Shown: positions 1 to 7,883 of the stretch, one piece after another
Position numbering within the stretch: the stretch's first letter is position 1
How the letters are laid out: each line of letters begins with the position of its first letter
Assembly: GCA_965240325.2 (NCBI GenBank)
Contig: OZ251237.1
Span: forward strand, 868,001 to 932,000
Direction: 5' to 3'
From: Rebecca billardiae RCC1528
Lineage: Eukaryota > Haptophyta
Length of the DNA: 64,000 nt
Translations under genes and position numbers: made by a program
Notes under the pieces: model-generated
Database searches by the model: none
Seen by the model: the letters and a program-made list of their open reading frames with translations, nothing else
Told to the model about the DNA's origin: nothing

Positions 1-390
1 TGCGCCGCGGCATGCGCTTGCTCATCGAGCGGCGCGAGCGTGGAGAGCATGCGCCGTGCGCTGCGGCACAAGCGCATGTCCCCAGCAAACACCCATACCT
101 CTTCCATCTGCTTCACTGCCGTGTGCCAGCCCACCTTGAGAAGGAAGGACTGGACGCCGTTCACAGCAAGCAGCTGCTTGCTGAACTTGGCATTGCTCCG
201 TCTCAGCCGCCGGTACTTGGGCTCGTCGGGCGCATCCTCGATGTTGCGGTGCATGCGCTCAAGCAGGCGCATTGCGCCAATGCTCGCCGTCGCATCGTGC
301 CGCTCGCGGTCTCGGATCACCTCGAGGCTGCAGCGAACCTCGCGCACGAGCTCGTCGCTCTCAGGCAGCGGGTCGCCGAGGCCAGCAATC
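1..390. repeat. Segmental duplication, copy 1 (partner 1262-1648)
   Basis: Bases 1-390 match 1262-1648 with only scattered substitutions and one 3-base indel. The match covers most of the PUB coding region and stops close to the start codon of the partner gene. The left limit is not visible because the window begins inside the repeat. Confidence 0.9.
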
Positions 391-518
391 TCGAACAGCC
401 TTGACGGCCGCCAAGGCGCCAAGCCGCCAACTGCCAAACGAGTGCACCGGAGCTCTCCACCTTTCCGGACCGGGCTGTGGGGCACGCGTGAATGAACGGT
501 GAATGTGAAGCACCGTGT
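1..518 (-). CDS. PUB-domain protein, second copy, incomplete at both ends
   Basis: Reading right to left, this frame is open from about 518 to the window edge. Below about 390 it is nearly identical to the complete PUB gene at 1099-1647. It carries the same PUB core (EDAPDEPKYRRLRRSN, then FLLKVGWHTA) and one extra in-frame codon near position 190. No in-frame ATG lies between the last upstream stop (519-521) and the homologous part, and the leader differs from the other copy. It therefore needs an upstream exon or is a 5'-truncated copy. PUB domains (PNGase, UBXN6, HOIP families) bind the C-terminal tail of the AAA ATPase p97/Cdc48. The 3' end lies outside the window. Whether this copy is functional cannot be judged. 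Confidence 0.5.
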
Positions 519-1073
519 TCAGTGTCCCGTGCTGATGCCGCCTGGCGGTGAGGCTCCCACACGTACGGCATGGTCCTGGCAGACCCCTGGCAGGCTTAGA
601 AGCGGCAGAGCGCTGCCAGCGGTGGCGATCCCACGGACCATCATAATGAGTAGTCACTACTTCATCACATCATCAATTATGATACATCAGCAGCCCGGAT
701 GTCTTTATAATAGGAGAGTAGTACTGGCGTGCTCTTGCGTCTGAGGTCATGGGTTCAAAACCAGTTTCCAGGTCTCTCTTCGGAGAGCGTGCGATGAAGG
801 ATGGCGCGGCAACCTGCCACCGTGAGCCTTACGCACGTTAAAGCAAATAAACTGTAAAATATAAATTCCCCTTTATAATAACGAATATTATTCCGAGAAC
901 GGGCTCCGGGTGATCAGGCTGGCGGCCGAAGCCTCCAGCCCTACCCTGGCCAGCCCCCAACCAACCACCACCCTCACCCAACCTCAAACCACTGACCGAG
1001 ACATGGTGTATCATCGACATGAGACCGCAGGTACTCCGGAGAGCGAGGCCGCCGAGCTGCGTCAGATCCGAGT
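416..1073. other. Intergenic stretch, no gene recognised
   Basis: Between the two PUB copies I see no coding frame with recognisable content. The part from 640 to 900 is AT-richer than its surroundings. A T-arm-like string near 752 was examined as a tRNA and rejected. Confidence 0.5.
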
Positions 1074-1119
1074 GCTACCGACATTGCCCAATGATCTCTC
1101 ATTGGGCAATGTCGGTAGC
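1074..1119. repeat. Perfect 21-bp inverted repeat with 4-base loop
   Basis: The left arm at 1074-1094 is exactly complementary to the right arm at 1099-1119, separated by TCTC. The arm sequence begins GCTACCGACATTGCCC. The hairpin lies on the 3' end of the minus-strand PUB gene: its right arm encodes the last codons and its edge supplies the TGA stop at 1099-1101. Possible origins are a palindromic rearrangement at the duplication border, a transposon footprint, or a structured 3' end or small-RNA hairpin. Confidence 0.9.
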
Positions 1120-1647
1120 AGCTGGAGCTGGAGCAGCGGCTGGAGCAGCGGTCGTCACCTTGGCAAACATGTCCTTCCGCCATTCGTGATCACCCTTGAT
1201 CTCAGCGACTGTCGCTGTGCGCACAGCATTCACGCGAGCAATCTCGTTTGCCCGCACCTGTTGCGCCGCGGCATGCGCTTGCTCATCGAGCGTTGCGAGC
1301 GTGGAGAGCATGCGCCGTGCGCTGCGGCACAAGCGCATGTCCCCAGCAAACACCCATACCTCTTCCATCTGCTCCACTGCCGTGTGCCAGCCCACCTTGA
1401 GAAGGAAGGACTGGACGCCGTTCACAGCAAGCAGCTGCTTGAACTTGGCATTGCTCCGTCTCAGCCGCCGGTACTTGGGCTCGTCGGGCGCATCCTCGAT
1501 GTTGCGGTGCAAGCGCTCAAGCAGGCGCATTGCACCAATGCTCGCCGTCGCATCGTGCCGCTCGCGGTCTCGGATCACCTCGAGGCTGCGGCGCACCTCG
1601 CGCACGAGCTCGTCGCTCTCAGGCAGCGGGTCGTCGAGGTCAGCCAT
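1099..1647 (-). CDS. PUB-domain protein (putative p97/Cdc48 adaptor)
   Basis: 182-aa protein read from an ATG at 1647. A codon further upstream in the frame is only GTG. Residues about 20-100 form a PUB domain: a helix ending RLLERLHRNI, the hallmark DEPKYRRLRRSNAKF, then VQSFLLKVGWHTA. In known PUB proteins this surface binds the extreme C-terminus of p97/Cdc48. The rest is helical and charged, ending in an Ala/Pro tail that runs into a perfect hairpin. There is no UBX or transglutaminase domain, so it is neither PNGase nor a full UBXN6. The gene is divergent from the syntaxin-18 gene with only 45 bp between start codons, so the two must share a promoter. A near-identical copy lies at the left edge of the window. 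Confidence 0.75.
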   Translation of the reverse strand: MADLDDPLPESDELVREVRRSLEVIRDRERHDATASIGAMRLLERLHRNIEDAPDEPKYRRLRRSNAKFKQLLAVNGVQSFLLKVGWHTAVEQMEEVWVFAGDMRLCRSARRMLSTLATLDEQAHAAAQQVRANEIARVNAVRTATVAEIKGDHEWRKDMFAKVTTAAPAAAPAPAATDIAQ

Positions 1648-1648
1648 C
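1262..1648. repeat. Segmental duplication, copy 2 (partner 1-390)
   Basis: Direct copy of the sequence at the window edge, covering the PUB coding region. The end near 1648 coincides with the start codon of the PUB gene. Confidence 0.9.
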
Positions 1649-1692
1649 CTGTGCTGATGCACACGCCACGCCGCCTAAAAAAATCGGTCAGC

Positions 1693-2595
1693 ATGGCAGA
1701 CCCAGACGCGCCAGTCGCGATCACACGGCATGACTTTCGCGCAGTCGTGCGCAAACGGCGCACGCAGCGCGGCGAGGCGGCCTCATCGGACGAGGTGCTC
1801 CCACCAGCACGCACCAAGGCGGGCATCGCCGCTGAGGCGCAGCAGGCATGGGACAGCATCCAATCCATGACGGCGTTTCTGCAGCAGCAGCTCGCGCCGG
1901 TGCGTCTGCGCGCGATGAGCGCAGCCGAATGCGAGGAGGTGGAGAGCGTCGCTGCCGAGTTCGCCGTCGTGTGCACGCAGCAGCTTGATGCGCTCAAGGC
2001 GGCCGTAGATCAGGCGGCGCGCCCATCAGCGGGCACGCAACCCGGCCGGCAGCACACTCAGCACTTGCAAGCTGTCGTGAGCAGCCTGTATGAGCAACTA
2101 AGCGAGGTGGCGTCGCTCGCTGAGCGCTTCCGCGCGCGCGCGGCAGAGGAGGCGCTCTCGTCAAGAGGGCACGAGCTCAGAACGACGCACCCAGCCGTCT
2201 CCGCCGAGCGTGCGCCCCCTCCGTGGGAGGAGGTCGCCGGCTGCGTGCTTGCAGACACGGAGGAGCTGCCCGCGGCCGAGCGGCAGCAGCTCGAGCTGGA
2301 GAACTCGGCGCTGCAGGACGAGTTCAGCTCGCTCGTGGACGACGTGCGACGAGCCGAGTCACGCATGGTCGAGATCTCACAGCTCTCTCACGTCCTGTCA
2401 ACGAAGCTCGTCGAGCAGTCCGAGCAGCTCGACACGATCTACACCGACAGCATCCATGCCGCCGAGGCCGTGCGCGCTGGCAACCGCTCGCTGGAATCTG
2501 CTGAGCGGCACACGCGCTCCTCGCGCCTGTTCCAAGTGGGCTTCTTCGTCGTGGCGTCGCTGCTGCTGCTACTGCTGGACTGGTGGCACTCCTGA
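1693..2595 (+). CDS. STX18: Syntaxin-18 / Ufe1-type Qa-SNARE
   Basis: 300-aa single-exon protein from the ATG at 1693. It has a helical N-terminal region (residues 1-120), a low-complexity linker, a SNARE motif (about 203-275) containing VVDDVRR-like and RMVEISQLSHVLSTKLVEQ segments with the zero-layer Gln in EQSEQLD, and a C-terminal membrane anchor (about 279-297) followed by DWWHS. The LLDW(W/Y)xS ending right after the anchor is a syntaxin-18 signature. In yeast and animals this Qa-SNARE sits in the ER membrane and, with USE1, SEC20 and SEC22, fuses COPI vesicles returning from the Golgi. The next two genes downstream are delta-COP and USE1. It shares a 45-bp start-to-start spacer with the PUB gene. 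Confidence 0.92.
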   Translation: MADPDAPVAITRHDFRAVVRKRRTQRGEAASSDEVLPPARTKAGIAAEAQQAWDSIQSMTAFLQQQLAPVRLRAMSAAECEEVESVAAEFAVVCTQQLDALKAAVDQAARPSAGTQPGRQHTQHLQAVVSSLYEQLSEVASLAERFRARAAEEALSSRGHELRTTHPAVSAERAPPPWEEVAGCVLADTEELPAAERQQLELENSALQDEFSSLVDDVRRAESRMVEISQLSHVLSTKLVEQSEQLDTIYTDSIHAAEAVRAGNRSLESAERHTRSSRLFQVGFFVVASLLLLLLDWWHS

Positions 2596-2965
2596 ATGCT
2601 GCGCCTACCATTGACCGTCGGAGCTGCTTTGGCTGTCAACAGCAGCCGGGACGGCCGCCGGGACGGCCGCCCGGAGACGGCCGCCGGGACGGCGGCGGGA
2701 CGGACCGCGTTGCCCCCGCGTCCGCGCACGTCGCACACGATACCCCGAACCCGAAAGTTCCGCGCCGCCGCCGGCAGTCCGTCGAGTAGTCCGCCTCTGA
2801 TGCGGTCCCACTCTCGAGCCTCGCCTCTCGTGCCTCTTGCTGCGTGTACGCGCTGCACGCACTCAGATACGACGTATACATACCGACTAACTAATTAACA
2901 CACTACACAGCAATCACAGTAATCACACTACTACTAGCTGCTAATAAATCGATGAAACGTTTCCG

Positions 2966-3009
<44 letters not shown>

Positions 3010-3640
3010 TGTATATACTAAGAATAACTAAGCATATAATACTGCTCAAAAGAATACATATAGCAATAAATAATTAACAATATATAGATTCAATAATAGC
3101 CGCCAACGTACGCGTCGTACTGTCATACGTGCTGCACTAAGTGCACTGACCACTGAGGCACTGTGACTGAGGCCCCGCACTCGCAGTGAGGGACAGGGTG
3201 CCGCCAGGCGGGCGCGCGCATAGTCTTACGACGACATTAAATTTAATTATATTTTTTTAAATATATATTATTCTGAGTGTAGTTGAATCTGGAACCGACG
3301 AGACCGAATGTCAACACTGGGCTGATTCGGACCGACCGTGCCTAAAGTGAGCCAAAGCCGTCCAATGATCGATCGAAGCCGGGCGGGAGTGGCGCGCAAA
3401 GGTGAGTGCCGCGTCACGCCACTCCCCACGCCGCCACAGATCGGTTGAGGGCTGCTGCTGCCGCCGCCGCCGCCACTCCGCAATGAGCAGTCGCAAGCTG
3501 CACGCTCCTTCGCTGACCACACATCGCTGACTGCTCCAGGCCGCGCAACGCTCATCCAGCACTCAGCAGGCAACGGCCGCGTGCACGTGGCTCGGCCTGA
3601 CCTGTCCGGTGCGCGGAGTGCGCAGTGCGCAGTGCGCGCC
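2596..3640. other. AT-rich convergent intergenic region with TA microsatellite
   Basis: Spacer between the 3' ends of the syntaxin-18 and delta-COP genes. It contains a short GC-rich tandem (CCGGGACGG units near 2650-2705), a TA dinucleotide run at about 2967-3006, and AT-rich DNA to about 3280. No credible gene seen. Confidence 0.6.
2967..3006. repeat. (TA)n microsatellite, about 20 units
   Basis: Uninterrupted alternating TA over about 40 bases in the AT-rich spacer. Confidence 0.9.
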
Positions 3641-5570
3641 TCAGACAATCGAGTACTGCTCCACCGTCAGAGAGGTGAGCGACGAGAAGCGGATGGGCTC
3701 GCGCGTCTCCACATTCAACACGTCGCCAATCTCCATCTCGCAGAACGTCTTGCTCGACGTGAAGTCGACCGAGATCGGGAAGAACGCGCTTGGGTCGACG
3801 CCTGCGTGCGCACGCGGGCGGGTGCGCGGCGCGGCGCAGCGGTGAGCCGAGAGGTGCGGCGCGCGGCGTGCGGTGCCAGGGCGCGCACCTGCGACCGCGA
3901 ACTCCAGCGTGCCGCTCGGGTTGGACTTGCTGATCAGCGGGATCGCCCAAACGAGCGCGTTGTTGCGTGCCGAGTAGTTCGCCTCGCCGTCCTCGCACGT
4001 GACGCGCGGCGCGTCGCAGCCCGGCGGGAACGGGATCGTCATCGTGACGCTGCCGAGCTCCATGGGGCGCACGAGCTCGTACTCCATGGAGACCTCGCAC
4101 GTGCCGTCGCCCGCCACGGACGGCCAGCAGTTCACTGCGCGCATGCGGTCGCGGAGGCATCCGGGGGTGAGGTGGGTGCGCGCGCGCGGCCACGCCGAGC
4201 TCGCGCACCGCGCACGCACACGCGGCGCGCGGCGTGCGCGGCCCACCTGTGAGCGGCACCATGCTCGCCTCGGTGGTTTGTAGCCGCCACTTGAGCACGC
4301 CGAGCGCGTTGCCGGGCGGGAAGGAGCGCGACGCGTCCTTCAGCCCCAGCACGGACTGCTCCGCGAACAGCTGCTTGTTGATGTTCGGGTGCGTCTTGAA
4401 CTGGAAGCCCGGGTTGTTGCCAAACGAGACGGCGACCGTCATTTTGCCCGAGGCCGGGTCGGCGACGAGGAGCTGCAGGTCGCCCTTGACCTCGAGGCTC
4501 TGCACGCCGCCGTCGCGGCCCAGGGTGGCCACCACCTTCTCCTCCACGTTGAGCGTCACGCTCGCGCCCGAAGCCGCCGCCGCCGCCGCCGCGCCCGCCG
4601 GGCCCGCGCCCGGCGCCGCTCGGCGCGCGCCCGGGTCGGCCGCGAGGCTGCCCTCCTCCTGCATCATCGCCATCAGGTCCACCTTGTCCTTCTTCTTGCC
4701 GAGCTGCATGCCCCCGCCCGCCTTGACCGAGCGGACCGGCGCGGCGCTCTTGCCCAGGTCGTCCGGCGGGCGGTACGGGTCTGCGCCGAAGGTGCTGCTG
4801 CCCATGCCGCCGCCCATGCCCATGCCGCTGCCGCTGTCGCCCATCATCTGCCCAAAGCCCTGCATCATCGAGCCGCCGCCGCCACCCATCGAGCCGCCGC
4901 CCACGCCGTCGCCCTTGCGCTGCTCTGCCTTCTGCTTGTCGATCTGCGTCACCTTCCGCTTCATCTCCTCCTTCGCCTCGTTGATCTTGCTCGCCTTGAT
5001 CATGTTGGCGAGCTTCTCCTCGTGGGACTCCATCTCTGTGTACGCGCGGATGTGGACCATGTTGACGTTCTCCTTGTAGCCCAGGGAGATGACCTCGTCG
5101 AGGGCGAAGATGAGCTCGAACTGGTGCTTCAGGATGCTCTCCTCGTCGATGCCATGGCAGTACTCGGGAGCCTGCGCACGGCGCGCGCGCGGCGCGTGGG
5201 GCGCGGGGCGCGGGGCGCAGATGCGGTGCGGGTGGCGTCGTGAGCACGAGCCTGCCTCGCCGCGCGCATCGGCGCGCGCGCGGCGGGAGCGTGCGCGCAC
5301 CAGCTTGGTGAGTAGGCGGAGCGTCTCCAAATCCTCGATGATGTTGCTCTGCTTGTTCGTGATCATCAAGAAGTAGAGCGACTCGACCGGCTGATACACG
5401 TACCGCACCTTGTCGGTCTCGACAAAGGTGTGCTGCTTGTTGCCCGTGCCGATGAGCTTGGGGAAGGCCGCGAGGAGGCCTTCGATGCGGATCCGGCTCA
5501 TATCGACGAACTGGCGGCTGACGAGCACCTTGCCGCTCTTCGAGAGCACAGCCACCGAGAGGCACACCAT
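3641..5570 (-). CDS. ARCN1: Coatomer subunit delta (delta-COP), four exons
   Basis: Joining 5301-5570, 4247-5171, 3889-4134 and 3641-3801 gives 533 aa in one frame (human about 511). The N-terminal longin-like domain carries SRQFVDMSRIRIEGLLAAFP, KQHTFVETDKVRYVYQP and IIEDLETLRLL. After intron 1 it continues APEYC...ENVNMVHIRAYTEM. A Gly/Met-rich hinge and LGKKKDKVD follow, then the mu-homology domain (EEKVVATLGRDGG, KTHPNINKQLF, LKWRLQTTE, NCWPSVAG, FFPISVDFTS) to the end VEQYSIV. Delta-COP belongs to the F-subcomplex of the COPI coat. Introns are 129, 112 and 87 nt with donors GTGCGCGC, GTGGGC and GTGCGCGC, and all acceptors end GCAG. A start further upstream is possible but MVCLSV matches the family start. 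It is divergent from USE1. Confidence 0.93.
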
Positions 5571-5695
5571 GGCGTCCTCCTGGCCCGAGTTCGCCGCCGC
5601 GATCGAGCGATCAGCGATGGCGACCTTGCTGTGCGAGCCGGACTTGCTCACTTGCCGAGTTGCCGGACAACTTGCATGGTGCCTTGGCAGAGGCG
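5571..5695. promoter_or_regulatory. Shared promoter interval of delta-COP and USE1
   Basis: Only 125 bp separate the two divergent ATG codons, so both promoters must lie here or overlap the 5' coding ends. I see no TATA box. The inference rests on geometry. Confidence 0.5.
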
Positions 5696-6502
5696 ATGGC
5701 GGACGCTGTGACCTCGGCCGTGAACCTCACAAGGCTGCTGCACTGCACAGAGCGGCTCGCGCGCTCTGCGGAGCTCGACCGGCACGTTCTGGGCGCGCAC
5801 GTGGCCAAGCTTCGCCTGCTCTACCGCGAGGCAGACCGCGCGGACGGGCTTTCCAGCGCGCAGCTGGAACACTGCCGGCGGCGGATTCGCGTGCTCGACG
5901 AGCTCGCGCGCTCCTTCGAGCGCGGCGGGGATGGGGGTGATGGCGGTGCGCGCGGCTCACCACGTGCCCGCGAGGTTGGCGCTATCGAACCTCTTGTCCG
6001 GAGCATGGCTCCTGCCGCCGAGCCGGACGCGCCCGAGCCAGCCGCTGCCACCGGCGACGACGGCGAGCAGCGCCCGGGCGCACCAGCAGCGTCGGGCGAA
6101 GCGCCACCGCGCCCAGCGCCGCAATCGCGGCGCCGACGAGCGGGCCGCGTGGCCGGCGAGGAGGCCGACGCGCGCACGGAGCGTGCGCAGGTCGAGTCGC
6201 AACGCGCAGCGCAGGAGGCGCTCCTCGCAGACGCTGCCGAGATGGTCGCTCAGCTCAAGAACAACTCGCTGCTCGCGCAGTGCGCGCTCCGTGGCGACGC
6301 GGCAGTGCTCGCCCTCGCCGAGACCTCGATGGACAGCAATGCGGCGAGGCTGCGCACCGAGACGCGGCGTATCGAGTCCACCCGCCGGGCGATGCGCGCC
6401 AACTGCTGCACCACGTGGCTGCTCATGCTGCTCGTGATTGTGCTCTTCGTCGTCGCGCTCTTTTTCATGCGCTTCGGGCCGGCCCCGCGCCGAGCGCGCT
6501 GA
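5696..6502 (+). CDS. USE1: USE1-like SNARE for Golgi-to-ER transport
   Basis: 268-aa single-exon protein from the first ATG in frame at 5696; the frame extends upstream only through a TTG. A helical N-terminal part with LLYREADRADGLSS and CRRRIRVLDELARSF resembles the USE1 N-terminus. A Pro/Ala/Arg-rich linker follows. The SNARE region (about 178-240) has AEMVAQLKNNSLLAQCALRGD and ends before a membrane anchor (about 241-260, WLLMLLVIVLFVVALFFM). The central-layer residue appears to be Asp (RGD), as is known for USE1, rather than the usual Gln. Length is close to human USE1 (259 aa). With syntaxin-18 it forms the ER target-SNARE complex for COPI vesicles. The linker is poorly conserved, so the call rests on both ends. 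Confidence 0.85.
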   Translation: MADAVTSAVNLTRLLHCTERLARSAELDRHVLGAHVAKLRLLYREADRADGLSSAQLEHCRRRIRVLDELARSFERGGDGGDGGARGSPRAREVGAIEPLVRSMAPAAEPDAPEPAAATGDDGEQRPGAPAASGEAPPRPAPQSRRRRAGRVAGEEADARTERAQVESQRAAQEALLADAAEMVAQLKNNSLLAQCALRGDAAVLALAETSMDSNAARLRTETRRIESTRRAMRANCCTTWLLMLLVIVLFVVALFFMRFGPAPRRAR

Positions 6503-6858
6503 GTGATTTGGGTCGGGCGGCTGCTGATTTTTGGGCACCGAGCGCGCAGCCAAGCGGCAGCGCGCGTCGACGGTGTGATCCACCAGTGATGGCAGCAGTC
6601 GTTCGATGACTAACCGGCTTACCGCTGCATATCGCGTCAGTGACGCAGCAGGCGACGACGACGGATCGAGTCATTGATGATGCAGCGATATGTGTGTATA
6701 TATATATATATAGTGTAGCAGATACTGCCCGACGAGACGAAGGCGCCTGCTCATGCTGCTGGGCTTGCCAAATATGCCAGGCCAATCCGAAGGTGACGGT
6801 CCGACGTGACGGTGTCGGTGACCGGAGTGATTTACTCGAGCAGTTGTAATATAATAAC

Positions 6859-6936
<78 letters not shown>

Positions 6937-6996
6937 CAACAGTTAAGATACTCGGCGGTAATTGTCGTCATCACCGCTTGCTGTCGAGTGTCGTGG
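6503..6996. other. Intergenic region with GA microsatellite
   Basis: Spacer between convergent USE1 and FkbM genes. It holds a short TA run near 6695-6714 and a long AG run. No gene seen. Confidence 0.6.
6862..6932. repeat. (AG)n microsatellite, about 35 units
   Basis: About 70 bases of uninterrupted AG, just beyond the 3' end of the FkbM gene. Confidence 0.95.
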
Positions 6997-7806
6997 TCAG
7001 CACCTGCGCAGGTAGTCTTGCCGCCTCGCGTGCACGAAGAGCCCGGAGCGTGGCTTCCAGTGCTCGGTACCCGAGCACATGGTGTAGCCGAGGTTGCTCA
7101 TGAGCTGAGCGATTCTGTTGTTGTTCGCCTCGTCGTATTTGTCCATCTCGATCACAAACACGTCAATCGTGAGCTTGGAGAAGTCGAGGGTGAGCAGCGC
7201 CTCGAGCTCAGCGCCCTCGATATCCAGCGAAAAAAAGTCGATGTGGTTCAGCTCTCCTACCAGCTCCTTCATCGGATAGCACGGAACCAACTCTGTGCCC
7301 CCCCCCACCCAATCACCGTCGGCACCGAGGTGCTTCTTGTGGAAGTCCTTCTTGAAGGCATTAGACATGCGACCGACGTCGCCGCCGACCGTGAAGAGCG
7401 CTGCAAACTTGATCACTGTCTGAGGGCGTGCGCACACACCCGCACGCTTGACGGTAGGGGTAGCGCTCGGCCTGAAAAGCTTTGCGTTCCTCTTCAGCTT
7501 GGCCACGTTTACAGCCGACGCCTCGATCAGGATGCCCGTCCAGTTCAGGCACGTGTGCAGCGCGAGCGTGTTGCTGAAGGTCACGCCGTCGTACGCACCG
7601 ATTTCCACATACGTTCCGCGCGTCGTGTTGGCGAAGAAGCGCTTGATGGCCGCATCCTCCTCACCCGACTGCGAGCGTGACTTTTCACAGCCACCAGTCG
7701 GCCTGGGTAGCGGCCTGCCTGACGCCGGCTGGTTCGCAAGCACGAGCATGAAGACGACCAGGTGCAGCAGCCGGGCCGCCGAGCCCGGCGCGGCGGCGCG
7801 TGCCAT
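6997..7806 (-). CDS. FkbM-family methyltransferase, secreted or lumenal
   Basis: 269-aa protein from the ATG at 7806. The N-terminus has a signal peptide or anchor (LLHLVVFMLVLA, residues about 13-25). The SAM-binding core reads GTYVEIGAYDGVTFSNTLAL with ILIEA on the next strand. The FkbM hallmark IDFFSLDIEGAELEAL lies near residue 190, followed by KLTIDVFVIEMDKYD. Family members O-methylate sugars or other polar substrates. The lumenal leader suggests modification of glycans in the ER or Golgi, which is inference. The 5' flank, from 78 bp upstream of the start, is a copy of the repeat that also precedes the SLC13 gene. One intact exon. Confidence 0.85.
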   Translation of the reverse strand: MARAAAPGSAARLLHLVVFMLVLANQPASGRPLPRPTGGCEKSRSQSGEEDAAIKRFFANTTRGTYVEIGAYDGVTFSNTLALHTCLNWTGILIEASAVNVAKLKRNAKLFRPSATPTVKRAGVCARPQTVIKFAALFTVGGDVGRMSNAFKKDFHKKHLGADGDWVGGGTELVPCYPMKELVGELNHIDFFSLDIEGAELEALLTLDFSKLTIDVFVIEMDKYDEANNNRIAQLMSNLGYTMCSGTEHWKPRSGLFVHARRQDYLRRC

Positions 7807-7883
7807 GAGCGTGCGGCCGAAGCAGGCACTACTTTATGATATACGTGTATACAGTTTATTTGTTTTCGGCGGGCGTGAAAACA

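Noticed and set aside
713-800. tRNA-like T-arm string (GGTTCAAAACC) near 752
   Set aside because: The T stem has a mismatch, and no matching anticodon arm or acceptor stem can be drawn upstream.
1074-1119. Hairpin as a bacterial-type transcription terminator
   Set aside because: Eukaryotic context and no U run following either arm.
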